From contig OY760073.1 in assembly GCA_963663025.1 (NCBI GenBank), positions 1,736,001 to 1,800,000 of the forward strand: DNA of 64,000 bases, in the 5' to 3' direction. Below are positions 7,696 through 16,796 of this stretch, in pieces. The stretch comes from JAGWBF01 sp963663025 (GTDB taxonomy: Bacteria > Chloroflexota > Dehalococcoidia > Lucifugimonadales > JAGWBF01). Both the position numbers and the translations under genes were made by a program. The first letter of the stretch is position 1. Every line of letters begins with the position of its first letter. The notes below the pieces were generated by a model, which did no database searches, was not told the DNA's origin, and saw only the letters and a program-made list of their open reading frames with translations.

Positions 7696-10589
7696 TGGGA
7701 CTCTCCTTCGATCGATTCGTTTATCCGCTCCAGGGCTTCCTCCAGGGCATCCAGGCTTTCCTTCAGGTCATCCACGGCGATGCCGATCTTCTCTAGCTCG
7801 CCGGCCAGCCCCTCAGACGGTACGACGGTCGGAGGCAGAGTTGGGTCGGGCATCGGGTCAGGCTCGTCTGGTGGAGGAGTAACCACAGGCTCCACATCGA
7901 GGGCCCCGGAGTCCCGGGCTGCGTCGAAGAGCCGGTTCAGCCCTGCGTACAGCGTGTCTTCCATGAACACGTTGTCGCCGTCGGCCACTATCACCTTCTT
8001 AAGCTGGGGCAGAGCCAGCGCCTCCGCCTGGATGTACAGGGGTTCCACGTACAGGAAGGCGTCAGCGATGGGAATGGCAAGGAGGTTGCCGCGGATACAC
8101 TCCTTCCCTTCAGGACACAGCAGGCTTAGCTCCCGGCCTATCTCTTCGTCGCTGGTTATTCGTCCCTCGATCTGCTCGGGGCCGTCAACCTGTCCCTCGG
8201 GGAAGATGAAGTTCACCAGCTTCCCATAGTTGTCCCCGTCGTTGCGGGCAGCCATCCAGGCCACCATGTTCTTTCGCTCTTCACCGCCGGGGGTGAAGGG
8301 CAGCAGGAGGACGAACTCCTCCCTCTCCTCGCCCGGCAGCTTCATCATCACGTAGTAGGGCTCCACAGCCTGGGTGTTCACCGGGGTGATGAACACCTCC
8401 TGGGCCCGCGCCCACAGGTCGTTACTGGGGAAGAACTCCTCCGGGTTCCTCATGTGGTATCGCAAGTATATCTCCGACTGGGCTGTGAACAGGTCCATGG
8501 GATAACGGATGTGGTCCCGCAGGGCCGGGTCCAGGTTGTCGATCTCCTCGAAGTCCGTGAACAGGTCCGGGAAGGCGTTGCGGTAGATCTGCACGATGGG
8601 TTCGTCTGGCTCGATGACGAAGAAGTGCAAGGTGCCGTCGTAGGGGTCTACCACCACCTTGACGCTGTTGCGTATGTAGTTGAATTCTCCCTCGAAGTCC
8701 TGGGAGTAGGCGAACCGGTCGGTGGTGGTGTAGGCATCCATGATCCACCAGAGCTTGCCTGTGTCTCCTATGACAAGGTAGGGGTCGCTGTCCAGGGTCA
8801 GGAATGGGGCGACGGTCCTCACCCTGTCCTCTATCTCCCGGCGGTACTGTATCTTGCTCTCGGAGTTTATCTGGCCGCTGATCAGCAGGTTGAAGTCCAC
8901 CATCTCCCAAGCGAAGGCGGCACGCCTAATCAGCGATCCGACGTTTACACCTCCGACGCCCGCATAGTCCTGGTAAACGGGATTGCCCTCCGGCCCAGGG
9001 TAGTCGAACTCGTCGGTCTCGGTGTTGACCACCACGAAGCCCTTGGTGTTCTCCCCGTAGTAGATCTCGGGCCTCGTTATGTTGAGGCCCAGCTCAGGTG
9101 GAGGATCGGGCGGTATGTTGTGAACGAAGAACTCCGGCTCTCCCTCCTCGGTGAACTCGGTGACGGGGCTCATGGCCACGGAGTAGCCGTGGGTATACGA
9201 TAGCTTGCGGTTTACCCAGTTCTGGGCGCTCTCATCCAACCTCTCCGGGAACAGCTCCCTGGCCGAGAGCATAACCTGCCGGACCTCCCCGTCAGCGAAC
9301 TCGTAGCGGTCCACATCGACACCAACGAAGTTGTAGAACTGTCGGAAGGTCCTGATCTGGTTATAAGTGTCCCGTAGGGGACGGTGGTCCCAGAGCCGTA
9401 TGTTCTTGGTGGTCCCGTCTCCATCGATGAGGGCCCTGCGGTCCTCCTCGGGGAGCCCGTACCATTCGGGGGCGTCGAAGACCTCTCTCGGGTCCACCCA
9501 CGGTGTGTACTCGGTGAACTGCCGTTCGTCGATGAGGAGTTCGGGGTCGTTCACCTGTCCGCTGTTTGGCGCGGCGAAGTTGTAGGCAATCAGCGTGGAA
9601 TCGATGGCCCGCTGGATGTACCTCTCCTCCCGCTCGAACTCGTTGGGCTTTACCCTTAGGCGCTGATAGGCAGTGGGATAGATGGCCCCGGCCAGGATGG
9701 CGATGGCAGCCCACAGGGAAAAGGCTGCAATCAGGGTGCGGGTGCTTCCGTAGAATATGCTGGCCACGAAGCCGGCTGCAGAGACCAGGGAGACGGCGAC
9801 CAGAAGCCACAGCACCGGGATGCGGGCGTTCACATCGGTGTAACCGGCGCCCGGGGCTGCGCCCCTGCCGGAAAACACCAGCTCGAAGATGTCCAGGTAG
9901 TGGGCGACTGCAATGGTCAACATCAAGAAGGCGCCCAACACTGCGACGTGGATCAGGATCTTTGGTGGAATATCGAACTTCAGGCCCCGCATCGCGAAGA
10001 CGGAAACGTACAGGGCGCCTACGGCGGCCACAATTACAATGACCAGCCCCATGAGCCATCCCTGGATGAAATGGAACAAGGGCATAACAGCGACGTGGAA
10101 GGACATATCCCGGCCAAACTGGGGGTCCACAACATCGAAGGGGACCCGGTTCATGAATACAAGGACGGTCTCCCAACGGCCCTGGGCCACCGCGCCAAAG
10201 ATCAGGGAGATCACCACCAGCCCCGCAATGGCGCCGACAACTATGGCGGCCTTGGCCATGCGTATGACCTCTGCGGGCACCGGGAGAAGGGATTCACCCC
10301 AGGAGAGCCGGTAGGCAACGTATAGGTTGGCACCCAGCAGCACCGCCACAATCAAGAAGGCGCTGACGAAAAGCCAGATGCGCATGACTAGGACCTTCTT
10401 GAAGGGCCCCAGGAATCCCAAGCCGTCGAACCAGAGCCAGTCTGTGAAGATCCCCTTGGCTACGAACAGAAAGGCCAGGAGAAGGACCAGCAGACCGATA
10501 ACAATGCCTAACTTGGTATATCGTCTCCAGTTGAAGGGTGGATGCAGACTCTCATCCCAAACGTGGATGCGTTCTTCGCCGTTGTTCAA
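7692..10589 (-). CDS. UPF0182 family large membrane protein
   Basis: A 965-residue protein matching UPF0182, a widespread family without an established function. The first roughly 330 residues hold about seven hydrophobic membrane segments. A long extracytoplasmic region follows, with family features such as the LSYTHGYSVAMSPV stretch, DFEGEFNYIRNSVKV and DYAGVGGVNVG. The C-terminus has a Pro/Asp-rich linker (about 905-930) and a short predicted coiled coil rich in Glu and Leu. It is inserted between argB and argD on the same strand and overlaps argD by 4 nt. Nothing in its sequence links it to arginine synthesis. Confidence 0.9.
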   Translation of the reverse strand: MNNGEERIHVWDESLHPPFNWRRYTKLGIVIGLLVLLLAFLFVAKGIFTDWLWFDGLGFLGPFKKVLVMRIWLFVSAFLIVAVLLGANLYVAYRLSWGESLLPVPAEVIRMAKAAIVVGAIAGLVVISLIFGAVAQGRWETVLVFMNRVPFDVVDPQFGRDMSFHVAVMPLFHFIQGWLMGLVIVIVAAVGALYVSVFAMRGLKFDIPPKILIHVAVLGAFLMLTIAVAHYLDIFELVFSGRGAAPGAGYTDVNARIPVLWLLVAVSLVSAAGFVASIFYGSTRTLIAAFSLWAAIAILAGAIYPTAYQRLRVKPNEFEREERYIQRAIDSTLIAYNFAAPNSGQVNDPELLIDERQFTEYTPWVDPREVFDAPEWYGLPEEDRRALIDGDGTTKNIRLWDHRPLRDTYNQIRTFRQFYNFVGVDVDRYEFADGEVRQVMLSARELFPERLDESAQNWVNRKLSYTHGYSVAMSPVTEFTEEGEPEFFVHNIPPDPPPELGLNITRPEIYYGENTKGFVVVNTETDEFDYPGPEGNPVYQDYAGVGGVNVGSLIRRAAFAWEMVDFNLLISGQINSESKIQYRREIEDRVRTVAPFLTLDSDPYLVIGDTGKLWWIMDAYTTTDRFAYSQDFEGEFNYIRNSVKVVVDPYDGTLHFFVIEPDEPIVQIYRNAFPDLFTDFEEIDNLDPALRDHIRYPMDLFTAQSEIYLRYHMRNPEEFFPSNDLWARAQEVFITPVNTQAVEPYYVMMKLPGEEREEFVLLLPFTPGGEERKNMVAWMAARNDGDNYGKLVNFIFPEGQVDGPEQIEGRITSDEEIGRELSLLCPEGKECIRGNLLAIPIADAFLYVEPLYIQAEALALPQLKKVIVADGDNVFMEDTLYAGLNRLFDAARDSGALDVEPVVTPPPDEPDPMPDPTLPPTVVPSEGLAGELEKIGIAVDDLKESLDALEEALERINESIEGESQ

Positions 10590-10618
10590 TCGTTTCTCCT
10601 AGCTCTTTCTGCCGTTCT

Positions 10619-11428
10619 TCAGCCGCGCCCTCGCGCCGTCACATGTGTTCCAGCATACCCACCGTCGACACATGCTGCCAGTGCCCCGGGCTTTCTGCCG
10701 TCCAGGATACACGTGTCCGACACTCTCTCCAGGGCCCTCAAGCACGCCTGGAGCTTGGGTATCATGCCGCCTTTCACGACACCTGAAGATAATAACAGCT
10801 TTGCGCTTCTTTCGTTCAAGCGATGGATCACCCGTCCCGAGCCATCCATGACCCCTTCCACATCGGTAAGGAACACCAACCGGTCGGCGCTGATGGCGTG
10901 GGCTATCTCCCCGGCAACTGTATCAGCATTGACGTTCAGCAGCGACCCCGAGTACTGGGAGTCGTCGGCCTCGTGCAAGCCCAATGGTGCGATCATGGGC
11001 ACGTACCCGCCGTCCAGGGCTTGGAAGATGAGATGAGGGTTTACCTTTGTTACAGTGCCCACGTACCCCAGGGCCTCATCGGCGACCTCGGACTCGAGGA
11101 GTCCGCCATCTACGCCGCTCAGCCCCAGGGCTTTGCCTCCCAGGGACTGCACCGACGCAACGAGGCCCTTGTTGACCAGCCCCGTTAGCACCGCCGTGAC
11201 GATCTCAAGGCTCTGGCCGTCGGTAACCCTGAGACCCTTTACGAAGCGGGGAACGGTGCCCTGGCGCTCCATCCACTGGGAGATGATGCTCCCTCCACCA
11301 TGCACCACCACAACTTTAACGCCCCTCCGCTGCAGGGCCACCACATCGGCCAGGGTTGTATCTTCACTTCCCAGGGTGCTTCCACCAATTTTCACCACTA
11401 CGGGACCTTGGGGCACATGATGCTCCAT
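10619..11428 (-). CDS. argB: N-acetylglutamate kinase
   Basis: A 269-residue amino-acid kinase that phosphorylates N-acetylglutamate. VVKIGGSTLG near the N-terminus is the nucleotide-binding Lys/Gly motif and VVHGGGSIISQWM binds the gamma-carboxylate. GSLLNVNADTVAGEIA and FLTDVEGV are typical of the family. It lies between argJ (117-nt gap) and the UPF0182 gene (29-nt gap). The N-terminal helix associated with arginine-inhibited hexameric kinases is absent or very short, so feedback inhibition is uncertain. Confidence 0.95.
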   Translation of the reverse strand: MEHHVPQGPVVVKIGGSTLGSEDTTLADVVALQRRGVKVVVVHGGGSIISQWMERQGTVPRFVKGLRVTDGQSLEIVTAVLTGLVNKGLVASVQSLGGKALGLSGVDGGLLESEVADEALGYVGTVTKVNPHLIFQALDGGYVPMIAPLGLHEADDSQYSGSLLNVNADTVAGEIAHAISADRLVFLTDVEGVMDGSGRVIHRLNERSAKLLLSSGVVKGGMIPKLQACLRALERVSDTCILDGRKPGALAACVDGGYAGTHVTARGRG

Positions 11429-11545
11429 GAATAGGGTTGCTGCGTGTCAAGTATAGGATGTTTCAAAGGCAATGGAAACGAAACTCGTAGGAGGGGATGA
11501 ACGATGGACCTTGGACCGGGATGCCTGTGGCGGAGAGGACCTTCT

Positions 11546-12766
11546 CTAGGTCGTATAGGCGCTGTTGATGGTCACGTACTCTTCGCTGAGGCTGCATCCC
11601 CAAGCCGTAGCCTGCGCATCGCCCAGGTTCAGCTTGACTCGGAAGGTCACCTCATCTCCCTTCATCAATACGACTACCGCGTCTCGATGAAAGGGGATAG
11701 GTCGGCCATCCTCCACCAAGCACACATCGTTGATGAATAGGGCCACCTTCGCCTCATTGACCGCAGCCCCGCTCCGGCCAAGGGCGGCCATGACCCTTCC
11801 CCAGTTGGGGTCGGCGCCATGCACCGCCGATTTCACCAGGTTGGAAGATGCGATGGTCTTGGCGGCTGCCCGGGCGTCGGCCTCGCTGGAGGCCCCCTCC
11901 ACAACCACCTGCATTATCCTGGAAGCTCCCTCGCCGTCCTGGGCCAGGAGCCGGGTAAGGTACACGCATAGCTGGGTGAGGGCTTCCTGGAAGGTGTCTC
12001 CCGCCGGGGTCCCGGCCTGGATGGGACCAGCACCCGACTCGCCGTTGGCGAACAGCAGGACCGTGTCGTTAGTGCTGCTGTCCCCATCGACCGTCAGCAT
12101 GTTGAGGGATGAGTCAACAGCCCGCTTCTGCGCCGCCGATAGGAAGCCCTTGTCAACATCGGCGTCCGTCGTCAGGTAGCAGAGCATGGTAGCCATGTTG
12201 GGATGGATCATCCCCGAACCCTTGGCGATGCCGCCTATGGTCACCGTCTTGCCGTTGTGCTCGAAGGAGACCGCCCCCTCCTTGGGGAAGGTATCGGTGG
12301 TCATGATGGCGCGGGCCAGGTTGTGCCCACCGCCATCGGCGACCTGGATCTGGCGGAGGCCTTCGCGGATGAGAGCCATGGGCAGCTCGACCCCTATGAT
12401 GCCAGTGCTACCCACCAGCACCTCTTCGGGCTGAAGACCCAGGTGGCCGGCGGCCAGGGACGCCGCCTCCTGGGCATCGAAGTACCCCTGCTCGCCAACG
12501 CATGCGTTGGCGATACCGCTGTTCACCACAAGCCCGGAGAATTTCCCGCCGGCGGCGAGGCACTCCCTATTTATGGTCACGGAAGGTGACCGGATGGTGC
12601 TGGTTGTGAACATACCAGCGACCTCGCAGGGGGTGGACGACACCAGCAGGCCCAGGTCCATCTTGTCCTCAGCGAAGGTCTTGATGCCGGCGTAGGTGGA
12701 GCCGGCGGAGAACCCCTTGGGAGAGGTTACCGTGCCGCCTTGAACGGAGCTAATCTCGCCAGCCAT
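11546..12766 (-). CDS. argJ: Bifunctional ornithine acetyltransferase/N-acetylglutamate synthase
   Basis: ArgJ recycles the acetyl group from N-acetylornithine to glutamate and can also make N-acetylglutamate from acetyl-CoA. The self-cleavage site HPNMATMLCYLTTDA is intact, with Thr as the N-terminal nucleophile of the beta chain (residue 193 from this start). I chose the ATG at 12766 (406 aa) because AAGGGG lies just upstream. A TTG at 12784 would add six residues. It is the first gene of the arg block. No argC or argF is in the window. Confidence 0.95.
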   Translation of the reverse strand: MAGEISSVQGGTVTSPKGFSAGSTYAGIKTFAEDKMDLGLLVSSTPCEVAGMFTTSTIRSPSVTINRECLAAGGKFSGLVVNSGIANACVGEQGYFDAQEAASLAAGHLGLQPEEVLVGSTGIIGVELPMALIREGLRQIQVADGGGHNLARAIMTTDTFPKEGAVSFEHNGKTVTIGGIAKGSGMIHPNMATMLCYLTTDADVDKGFLSAAQKRAVDSSLNMLTVDGDSSTNDTVLLFANGESGAGPIQAGTPAGDTFQEALTQLCVYLTRLLAQDGEGASRIMQVVVEGASSEADARAAAKTIASSNLVKSAVHGADPNWGRVMAALGRSGAAVNEAKVALFINDVCLVEDGRPIPFHRDAVVVLMKGDEVTFRVKLNLGDAQATAWGCSLSEEYVTINSAYTT

Positions 12767-12879
12767 ATCGTCCCCTTGAGGCAAAATGGTACCTGAAATG
12801 CACCCTGCAAACCGCTACGGAGTATATCACAAGGGTGTGGGAGTCGTTGGGGCGAAGTTACCAGGTCGGGGTTTGAACT

Positions 12880-12936
12880 AGAGGCCCGCCCCCTGATACA
12901 TGGCCTCAGCTCTGGCAAGGGACCGAGTGGTGGCAA
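12880..12936 (-). pseudogene. Possible decayed hicA-like toxin start
   Basis: Directly after the HicB-like stop codon a TTG codon opens a frame reading (M)PPLGPLPELRP. HicA mRNA interferases paired with this class of HicB often begin MPPLGPLxxRELIR. After about ten residues the resemblance ends. No GGxHH-type active-site segment is found, and only about 170 nt remain before argJ, too little for a full hicA. I read this as a possible remnant of the partner toxin, on very short evidence. Confidence 0.25.
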
Positions 12937-13224
12937 TCAGACGCTTTCCTTGATTCTTAGATCTAGACCGTCCAGCACGGGAATATCCAGCTTGCAGGAT
13001 ATTCGAAGCAACAGCCACTCCTCCAAGACTTCCTCCAACAGCACAGTGCACTCCTCGAGGGTGGCTGCGGTAGCATAAACGCCGTTGCAGACGGGAATCT
13101 CCCCATAGATGACGTCATTATCGGGGAGATCTTCGTAGCGGGCCCTCTTCATGGCCGCATTTATGTACTCACGCATCATAGTGGTCTCCACCGAGATCAT
13201 GACAGACAACCGGCCACCGTGCAT
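12937..13224 (-). CDS. HicB-like antitoxin family protein
   Basis: A 95-residue protein whose core, MMREYINAAMKRARYE, YGEIPVCNGVYATAATLEEC and LEEVLEEWLLLRI, matches the partial-RNase-H fold of HicB/DUF1902-type antitoxins. Such proteins neutralise HicA, a double-stranded-RNA-binding mRNA interferase, and often autoregulate. No helix-turn-helix or ribbon-helix-helix DNA-binding tail is visible, and no intact hicA is adjacent. Translation may start at internal Met9 or Met16 rather than at 13224. It lies alone between argJ and a lipoprotein gene. Confidence 0.75.
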   Translation of the reverse strand: MHGGRLSVMISVETTMMREYINAAMKRARYEDLPDNDVIYGEIPVCNGVYATAATLEECTVLLEEVLEEWLLLRISCKLDIPVLDGLDLRIKESV

Positions 13225-13487
13225 GTGGCCAGCAGTTTCATCCGGCGTTAATTCCTTCCACCTGTTTCATGGAGAACTCTACAATCCCGGATGGATTCCA
13301 GGGTTATGATTTGCCATCGTAGCACCACTTGCTGTCCAAACATAGGACTCTCCCACCTTCTTGCCCCCATTTGCTCTCATCATCTCGATCCCATTACGGG
13401 GGGCGTATGGAACAGTCGGCCCCGTGATCGGGTATGATGTTCCAGCCAGCCACATACGAAAGAAGACATAGAAGGTGGAGCTAGTGG

Positions 13488-14024
13488 GTGTTGAGGAGAA
13501 GAACGGTGTCTCGCCATAGAGCCGTATTGGGAGCCGTTTCGGGTATTGCCCTACTGGCCATCCTTGTGGTTCTACTGACGGCCTGCGGTGATGCGCCAGA
13601 CAAGACACCGACCCCAATCCCAGGGCCCCCACCCAGTCACCAAGCTATCTACAATGAGCCTAATGCGCTGAACATTGGCCTGCTGCCTCTGAACAGGCAT
13701 ACCGATAACTTCTACAGTACGAGGCAACCCAATGGCGCCATCTCTATTGACACGTTTGGACCAGCTCACCAGCTGGACGCTGTGGAGTTGACCTATAGGG
13801 TGAAGGATGCAATTGCTGAGGATGTCGTTCGATCTCTGATCGCGCTAATGGAGAGCATGGTACCTGATCAAGTACAAGAGGCATTGAAATGGGTGAGCAA
13901 AGAGATTGAGGGGTTGGGCCCAGAGAACAAGAAGATACAGACCCGTGTAGGGACGATGTACCTAACCCTCTATCATCTGCCTCCAAATTCGGTCGTGGTA
14001 TCCATCGACCGGGAACGTCTATAG
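13488..14024 (+). CDS. Predicted lipoprotein of unknown function
   Basis: A 178-residue protein with a basic N-terminus, a hydrophobic stretch (about 16-30) and the lipobox LLTAC, after which a Pro/Thr-rich linker (TPTPIPGPPP) leads into a soluble domain. It should be exported and lipid-anchored. I do not recognise the domain. The start is a GTG, and the ATG codons inside would remove the signal. The preceding 263-nt spacer (13225-13487) shows no convincing gene. Base composition is less GC-rich than the flanking biosynthetic genes, suggesting accessory status. Confidence 0.75.
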   Translation: MLRRRTVSRHRAVLGAVSGIALLAILVVLLTACGDAPDKTPTPIPGPPPSHQAIYNEPNALNIGLLPLNRHTDNFYSTRQPNGAISIDTFGPAHQLDAVELTYRVKDAIAEDVVRSLIALMESMVPDQVQEALKWVSKEIEGLGPENKKIQTRVGTMYLTLYHLPPNSVVVSIDRERL

Positions 14025-14260
14025 CCTGTCAAGGTCGGTTTCATCCAACGCGCTCAGGTATCGTCTAACAGAGCCATTTGGTGAGCAAGGAGCATAGTCC
14101 TCTACTGATTGTTGTGTTGGAGCCTTCATAAAGAAGGCGTTGTGGAACTGGTTACCTCATTTGACCCTCACTTGCCCTCATCTCCTCCCGCCCTATTCAA
14201 TTCTTGACTATTTTGTGGTATACTGCCGCCATCTGTAGAAGATAAAACCGGAGGTGCAAC

Positions 14261-15448
14261 TTGCGAAACGGCTACAGAGTAGTTGACATGGACACCCATG
14301 TGGTGCCCCACCTTGAAGTACTTGAGAAGTACTCGGACCCCAGCTTCCGCTCCCGCTATTCCGAGCTGAACCCCTACAAGCGCACCAAGACCATGAAGGA
14401 CGGCAGCACCGTCAGCGACCTGCGCATCGCCCCCATCCCCTACGACCGCTTCCCCGGCGCCAAGATCGGCCAGGAAGAGGTCGCAGCTAAGGCCGGCGGT
14501 AAGAGCAGCTTGGAAGGACGCATCGGCAACCGGCATCACGTCGAGCCGTCGGACTCCGTGGAGGATGAGAACTCCGAAGGCCGTCTGAACGACATGAACA
14601 CCGAAGGCCGGGACATCGACTACATCTTCCCCGCTTCCTTCGCCAGGTCAATCGTCGCCCTCGACGATGTGACCATCGGCCGTGGCCTCTACCGCGCCTA
14701 CCACAACTACATGCGGGAATATTCGGCCGTCGCCCCCGATCGCATCAAGAGCGGCATCCAGGTCAACGCCGCCGATGTAGAGTGGGCAGTGGATGAGCTG
14801 AAGCAGTTCGGCAACGATGAGTGGGTAGCAGCCTGCTGGATCCACCTTCCCCACGGCCTGCCCATCGACGACCCCAGCCTGGAGCCCATCTGGGCAGCTA
14901 TGAACGAATTTCACCTGCCCCTGACACACCACACCTTCCAGACCGACGTCCCCTACTTCCCCGGCTACCAGGGCGACGAAAACTGGGGCAACATCATCGC
15001 GGTCAGGACCTTCGCCCATCCGTGGGGCGCTCAGCGCCTGATGGCCTATGTGATCCTGTCGGGCATCCTGGACCGGTACCCCAACACCGGCGTCTCTGTT
15101 TCCGAGGCAGGGTTCGGCTGGCTGCCCAACTTCGCACTGAATCTGGGCTTCAACCTGAACCACCTCAGGAGCGCCGCTCCCGACCTGAAGCACACTCCGC
15201 TGGAGTATGCTCAGATGGGCCGCGTGCGAGCCGCTGTTGACCAGCTCGAGGGCCCCGAGATGACCAAAGCTGCCATCGATGTGCTCGGCGAGGACTGCCT
15301 CATGTATCAGTCCGACTACCCCCATCCCCAGTCCGAGTACCCGAACACCTGCCAGCTGGTGATGGACTTCCCCATCTGGGACACCCTGGGCGAGTCCGCC
15401 AAGCGCAAGCTGATGGCTGAGAACGCCGAGAAATACCTCCGGGTATAG
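14261..15448 (+). CDS. Amidohydrolase 2 family metal-dependent hydrolase
   Basis: A 395-residue TIM-barrel hydrolase. The N-terminal VVDMDTHVVP supplies the Asp-x-His metal site, THHTF lies in the barrel centre, and YQSDYPHPQSEYP near the C-terminus is the family signature with the metal Asp. A polar insert (about 75-115) precedes the IFPASFARS segment. Substrate is unknown; relatives act on aromatic or cyclic carboxylates. The start is a TTG preceded by GGAGGTG, 6 nt upstream. It is monocistronic and ends in a strong terminator. Related enzymes are abundant in SAR202-type genomes. Confidence 0.85.
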   Translation: MRNGYRVVDMDTHVVPHLEVLEKYSDPSFRSRYSELNPYKRTKTMKDGSTVSDLRIAPIPYDRFPGAKIGQEEVAAKAGGKSSLEGRIGNRHHVEPSDSVEDENSEGRLNDMNTEGRDIDYIFPASFARSIVALDDVTIGRGLYRAYHNYMREYSAVAPDRIKSGIQVNAADVEWAVDELKQFGNDEWVAACWIHLPHGLPIDDPSLEPIWAAMNEFHLPLTHHTFQTDVPYFPGYQGDENWGNIIAVRTFAHPWGAQRLMAYVILSGILDRYPNTGVSVSEAGFGWLPNFALNLGFNLNHLRSAAPDLKHTPLEYAQMGRVRAAVDQLEGPEMTKAAIDVLGEDCLMYQSDYPHPQSEYPNTCQLVMDFPIWDTLGESAKRKLMAENAEKYLRV

Positions 15449-15483
15449 TCCCTAAAACCAGCCCACCAAACGGGTGAATAAGA

Positions 15484-15518
15484 AAGAGGCCCCACTTGAT
15501 GTGGGGCCTCTTCTTTTT
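15484..15518 (+). terminator. Rho-independent terminator
   Basis: A perfect 12-bp stem (AAGAGGCCCCAC paired with GTGGGGCCTCTT) with a 5-nt loop, followed by a T-run, 35 nt after the amidohydrolase stop codon. Confidence 0.93.
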
Positions 15519-15600
15519 GGTCTGCGGTGCGGCGGAAGGGAGACTCTTAGGCAACTCCCAGCATAGGACACAACGCTTCGTCTGGAAGGGTAACTAGGGA

Positions 15601-15640
15601 TGTCCGTTCCCCTTCGAGTTCCCTCAGGGCGAACGGACAT
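15601..15640. repeat. Dispersed 39-40-bp palindromic repeat, copy 1
   Basis: An imperfect palindrome with TGTCCGTTC at one end and GAACGGACA at the other and a central CCTTCGAG/CCCTCAGGG. Near-identical copies occur at 26562-26600 and, inverted, at 26715-26752. It lies between the amidohydrolase terminator and tRNA-Pro. Confidence 0.85.
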
Positions 15641-15689
15641 CTCGAGGCTAGGTCACACAATGGTCTCCAAGAAGAGAAGAGAGCTAAGT

Positions 15690-15766
15690 TGGTCGGGGCG
15701 ATTGGATTTGAACCAACGACCCCCTGCACCCCATGCAGGTGCGCTTCCAGGCTGCGCCACGCCCCG
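15690..15766 (-). tRNA. tRNA-Pro (GGG anticodon), CCA encoded
   Basis: The minus strand gives a complete cloverleaf. The 7-bp acceptor stem is CGGGGCG/CGCCCCG, the D-arm is GCGCAGCCTGGAAGCGC, and the anticodon stem CCTGC/GCAGG closes the loop ATGGGGT with anticodon GGG. The T-arm contains GGTTCAAATCC. Discriminator A and a templated CCA end at 15690. No other tRNA was found in the window. Confidence 0.96.
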
Positions 15767-15937
15767 ACAGCCCCCAACGATACCACAGGGCCATGGTCGG
15801 CACAATGCCGGCGGGCTGGACCATTGCGTGAAGGAAGGTCAAAGGTTCCCGGACGTCTGATTGGCTCACTTTCGCAACCGCCTTGCTACAGTGCCCCAAG
15901 CTGGCCGAGCCTCCTGCAAGTTTGCTATATTCACCAG

Positions 15938-16441
15938 ATGCGCTTCCTGATAGTTCTGATGCTTTTCCTCTCCCCGATGTGGTCATGGCTTCTGGCCGCA
16001 CCCACCCCAACCCATGCCTGCACCTGCATTCATCGCTCCGGTATACAGGAATTCTATGACAGCTCTACTCATGTATTTCGGGGCACGGTGGTTGATAGAC
16101 AGGAGGATTCTCTCCATGACTCAACCACCTACACGATAGCGATTGACCGAGTGTGGAAAGGGCCCCTTATCAACCAAACAGACCTCTGGGCTAACAACAC
16201 CGAATGGGCCTGCGGGATTCACCTCAGTACGGGAGGATGGTCGATTTTCTACTCTGATGGAGAGTCTATTAGCCTTTGCAGTCGTGTCGTCCCTGGCAAT
16301 TCTGCCGAGGACTTGGCTGCCCTGGGAGAGGGTTTCAGCCCTGCATCTAGCAATGTGCGCTGGCTCATATTTGCCGGCATCGGTATCTTAGGGCTCGTGG
16401 TCGCAGCAGGCACTGCTTTTCTCGTACGGAGCAGGCAATAG
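15938..16441 (+). CDS. Exported TIMP/NTR-like Cys-rich protein with C-terminal membrane anchor
   Basis: A 167-residue protein starting at ATG 15938. It has a signal peptide (hydrophobic about 3-22, ending near HAC), an N-terminal CTCI motif, THVFRGTVVDRQ and later paired Cys residues (WACGIH, LCSRVV), and a C-terminal transmembrane helix (about 142-162) followed by RSRQ. The CxC start with FxGxVV recalls the netrin/TIMP-like (NTR) beta-barrel often found in bacterial surface proteins. The domain would face outside. Function is unknown. Base composition is lower in GC than the neighbours. Confidence 0.72.
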   Translation: MRFLIVLMLFLSPMWSWLLAAPTPTHACTCIHRSGIQEFYDSSTHVFRGTVVDRQEDSLHDSTTYTIAIDRVWKGPLINQTDLWANNTEWACGIHLSTGGWSIFYSDGESISLCSRVVPGNSAEDLAALGEGFSPASSNVRWLIFAGIGILGLVVAAGTAFLVRSRQ

Positions 16442-16796
16442 CTGCGCCAGGCATGAGCTATCCCAGGCAACAGGTATGCCATACTAGTTCAATGCGTTTC
16501 GCACCTCCCTTTCATGGACTTTTGACCTTGCTCCTTGCGTTGACGATGCCCTTCGGCCTCTGTAGAATCGGCCAAGAATCACCCTCACCCTTGCAGAAGA
16601 CCCGTATCTCGTCGTTCTCGCGAAAGCGGGAACCTACCTTGGCTCTCCCGTTCTGTGATTCGAGAGCCTCACCACGAACGGGTGCCGGGGTCTTAGATTC
16701 CCGTTTGCACGGGAATGACGGAGTGAAGATCAAAGAATCGGGAGTTCTGCAAGGTTCTTCTCAAGGGGAGAGGAAACAAGAAGGATCGAGGCGTCC
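16442..16796. other. Intergenic stretch with inverted repeats
   Basis: A 355-nt spacer. An open frame of about 120 codons crosses it on plus but reads through the repeat and has no recognisable domain or ribosome-binding site, so I do not call a gene. The content I can support is the inverted-repeat pair at 16611-16719. Confidence 0.6.
16611..16719. repeat. Small inverted-repeat element (MITE-like)
   Basis: The left end (16611-16636) reads GTCGTTCTCGCGAAAGCGGG plus a short tail. The right end (16694-16719) is its approximate reverse complement, ending CACGGGAATGAC. About 57 nt lie between them. The end motif, roughly GTCATTCCCGCGAAAGCGGG, recurs at 26516-26542, 26772-26797 and 62026-62051. 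No transposase is encoded. Confidence 0.7.

Noticed and set aside
13279..13632. A 117-codon minus frame overlapping the lipoprotein start
   Set aside because: No recognisable domain or start signal; the plus-strand lipoprotein with lipobox is better supported.
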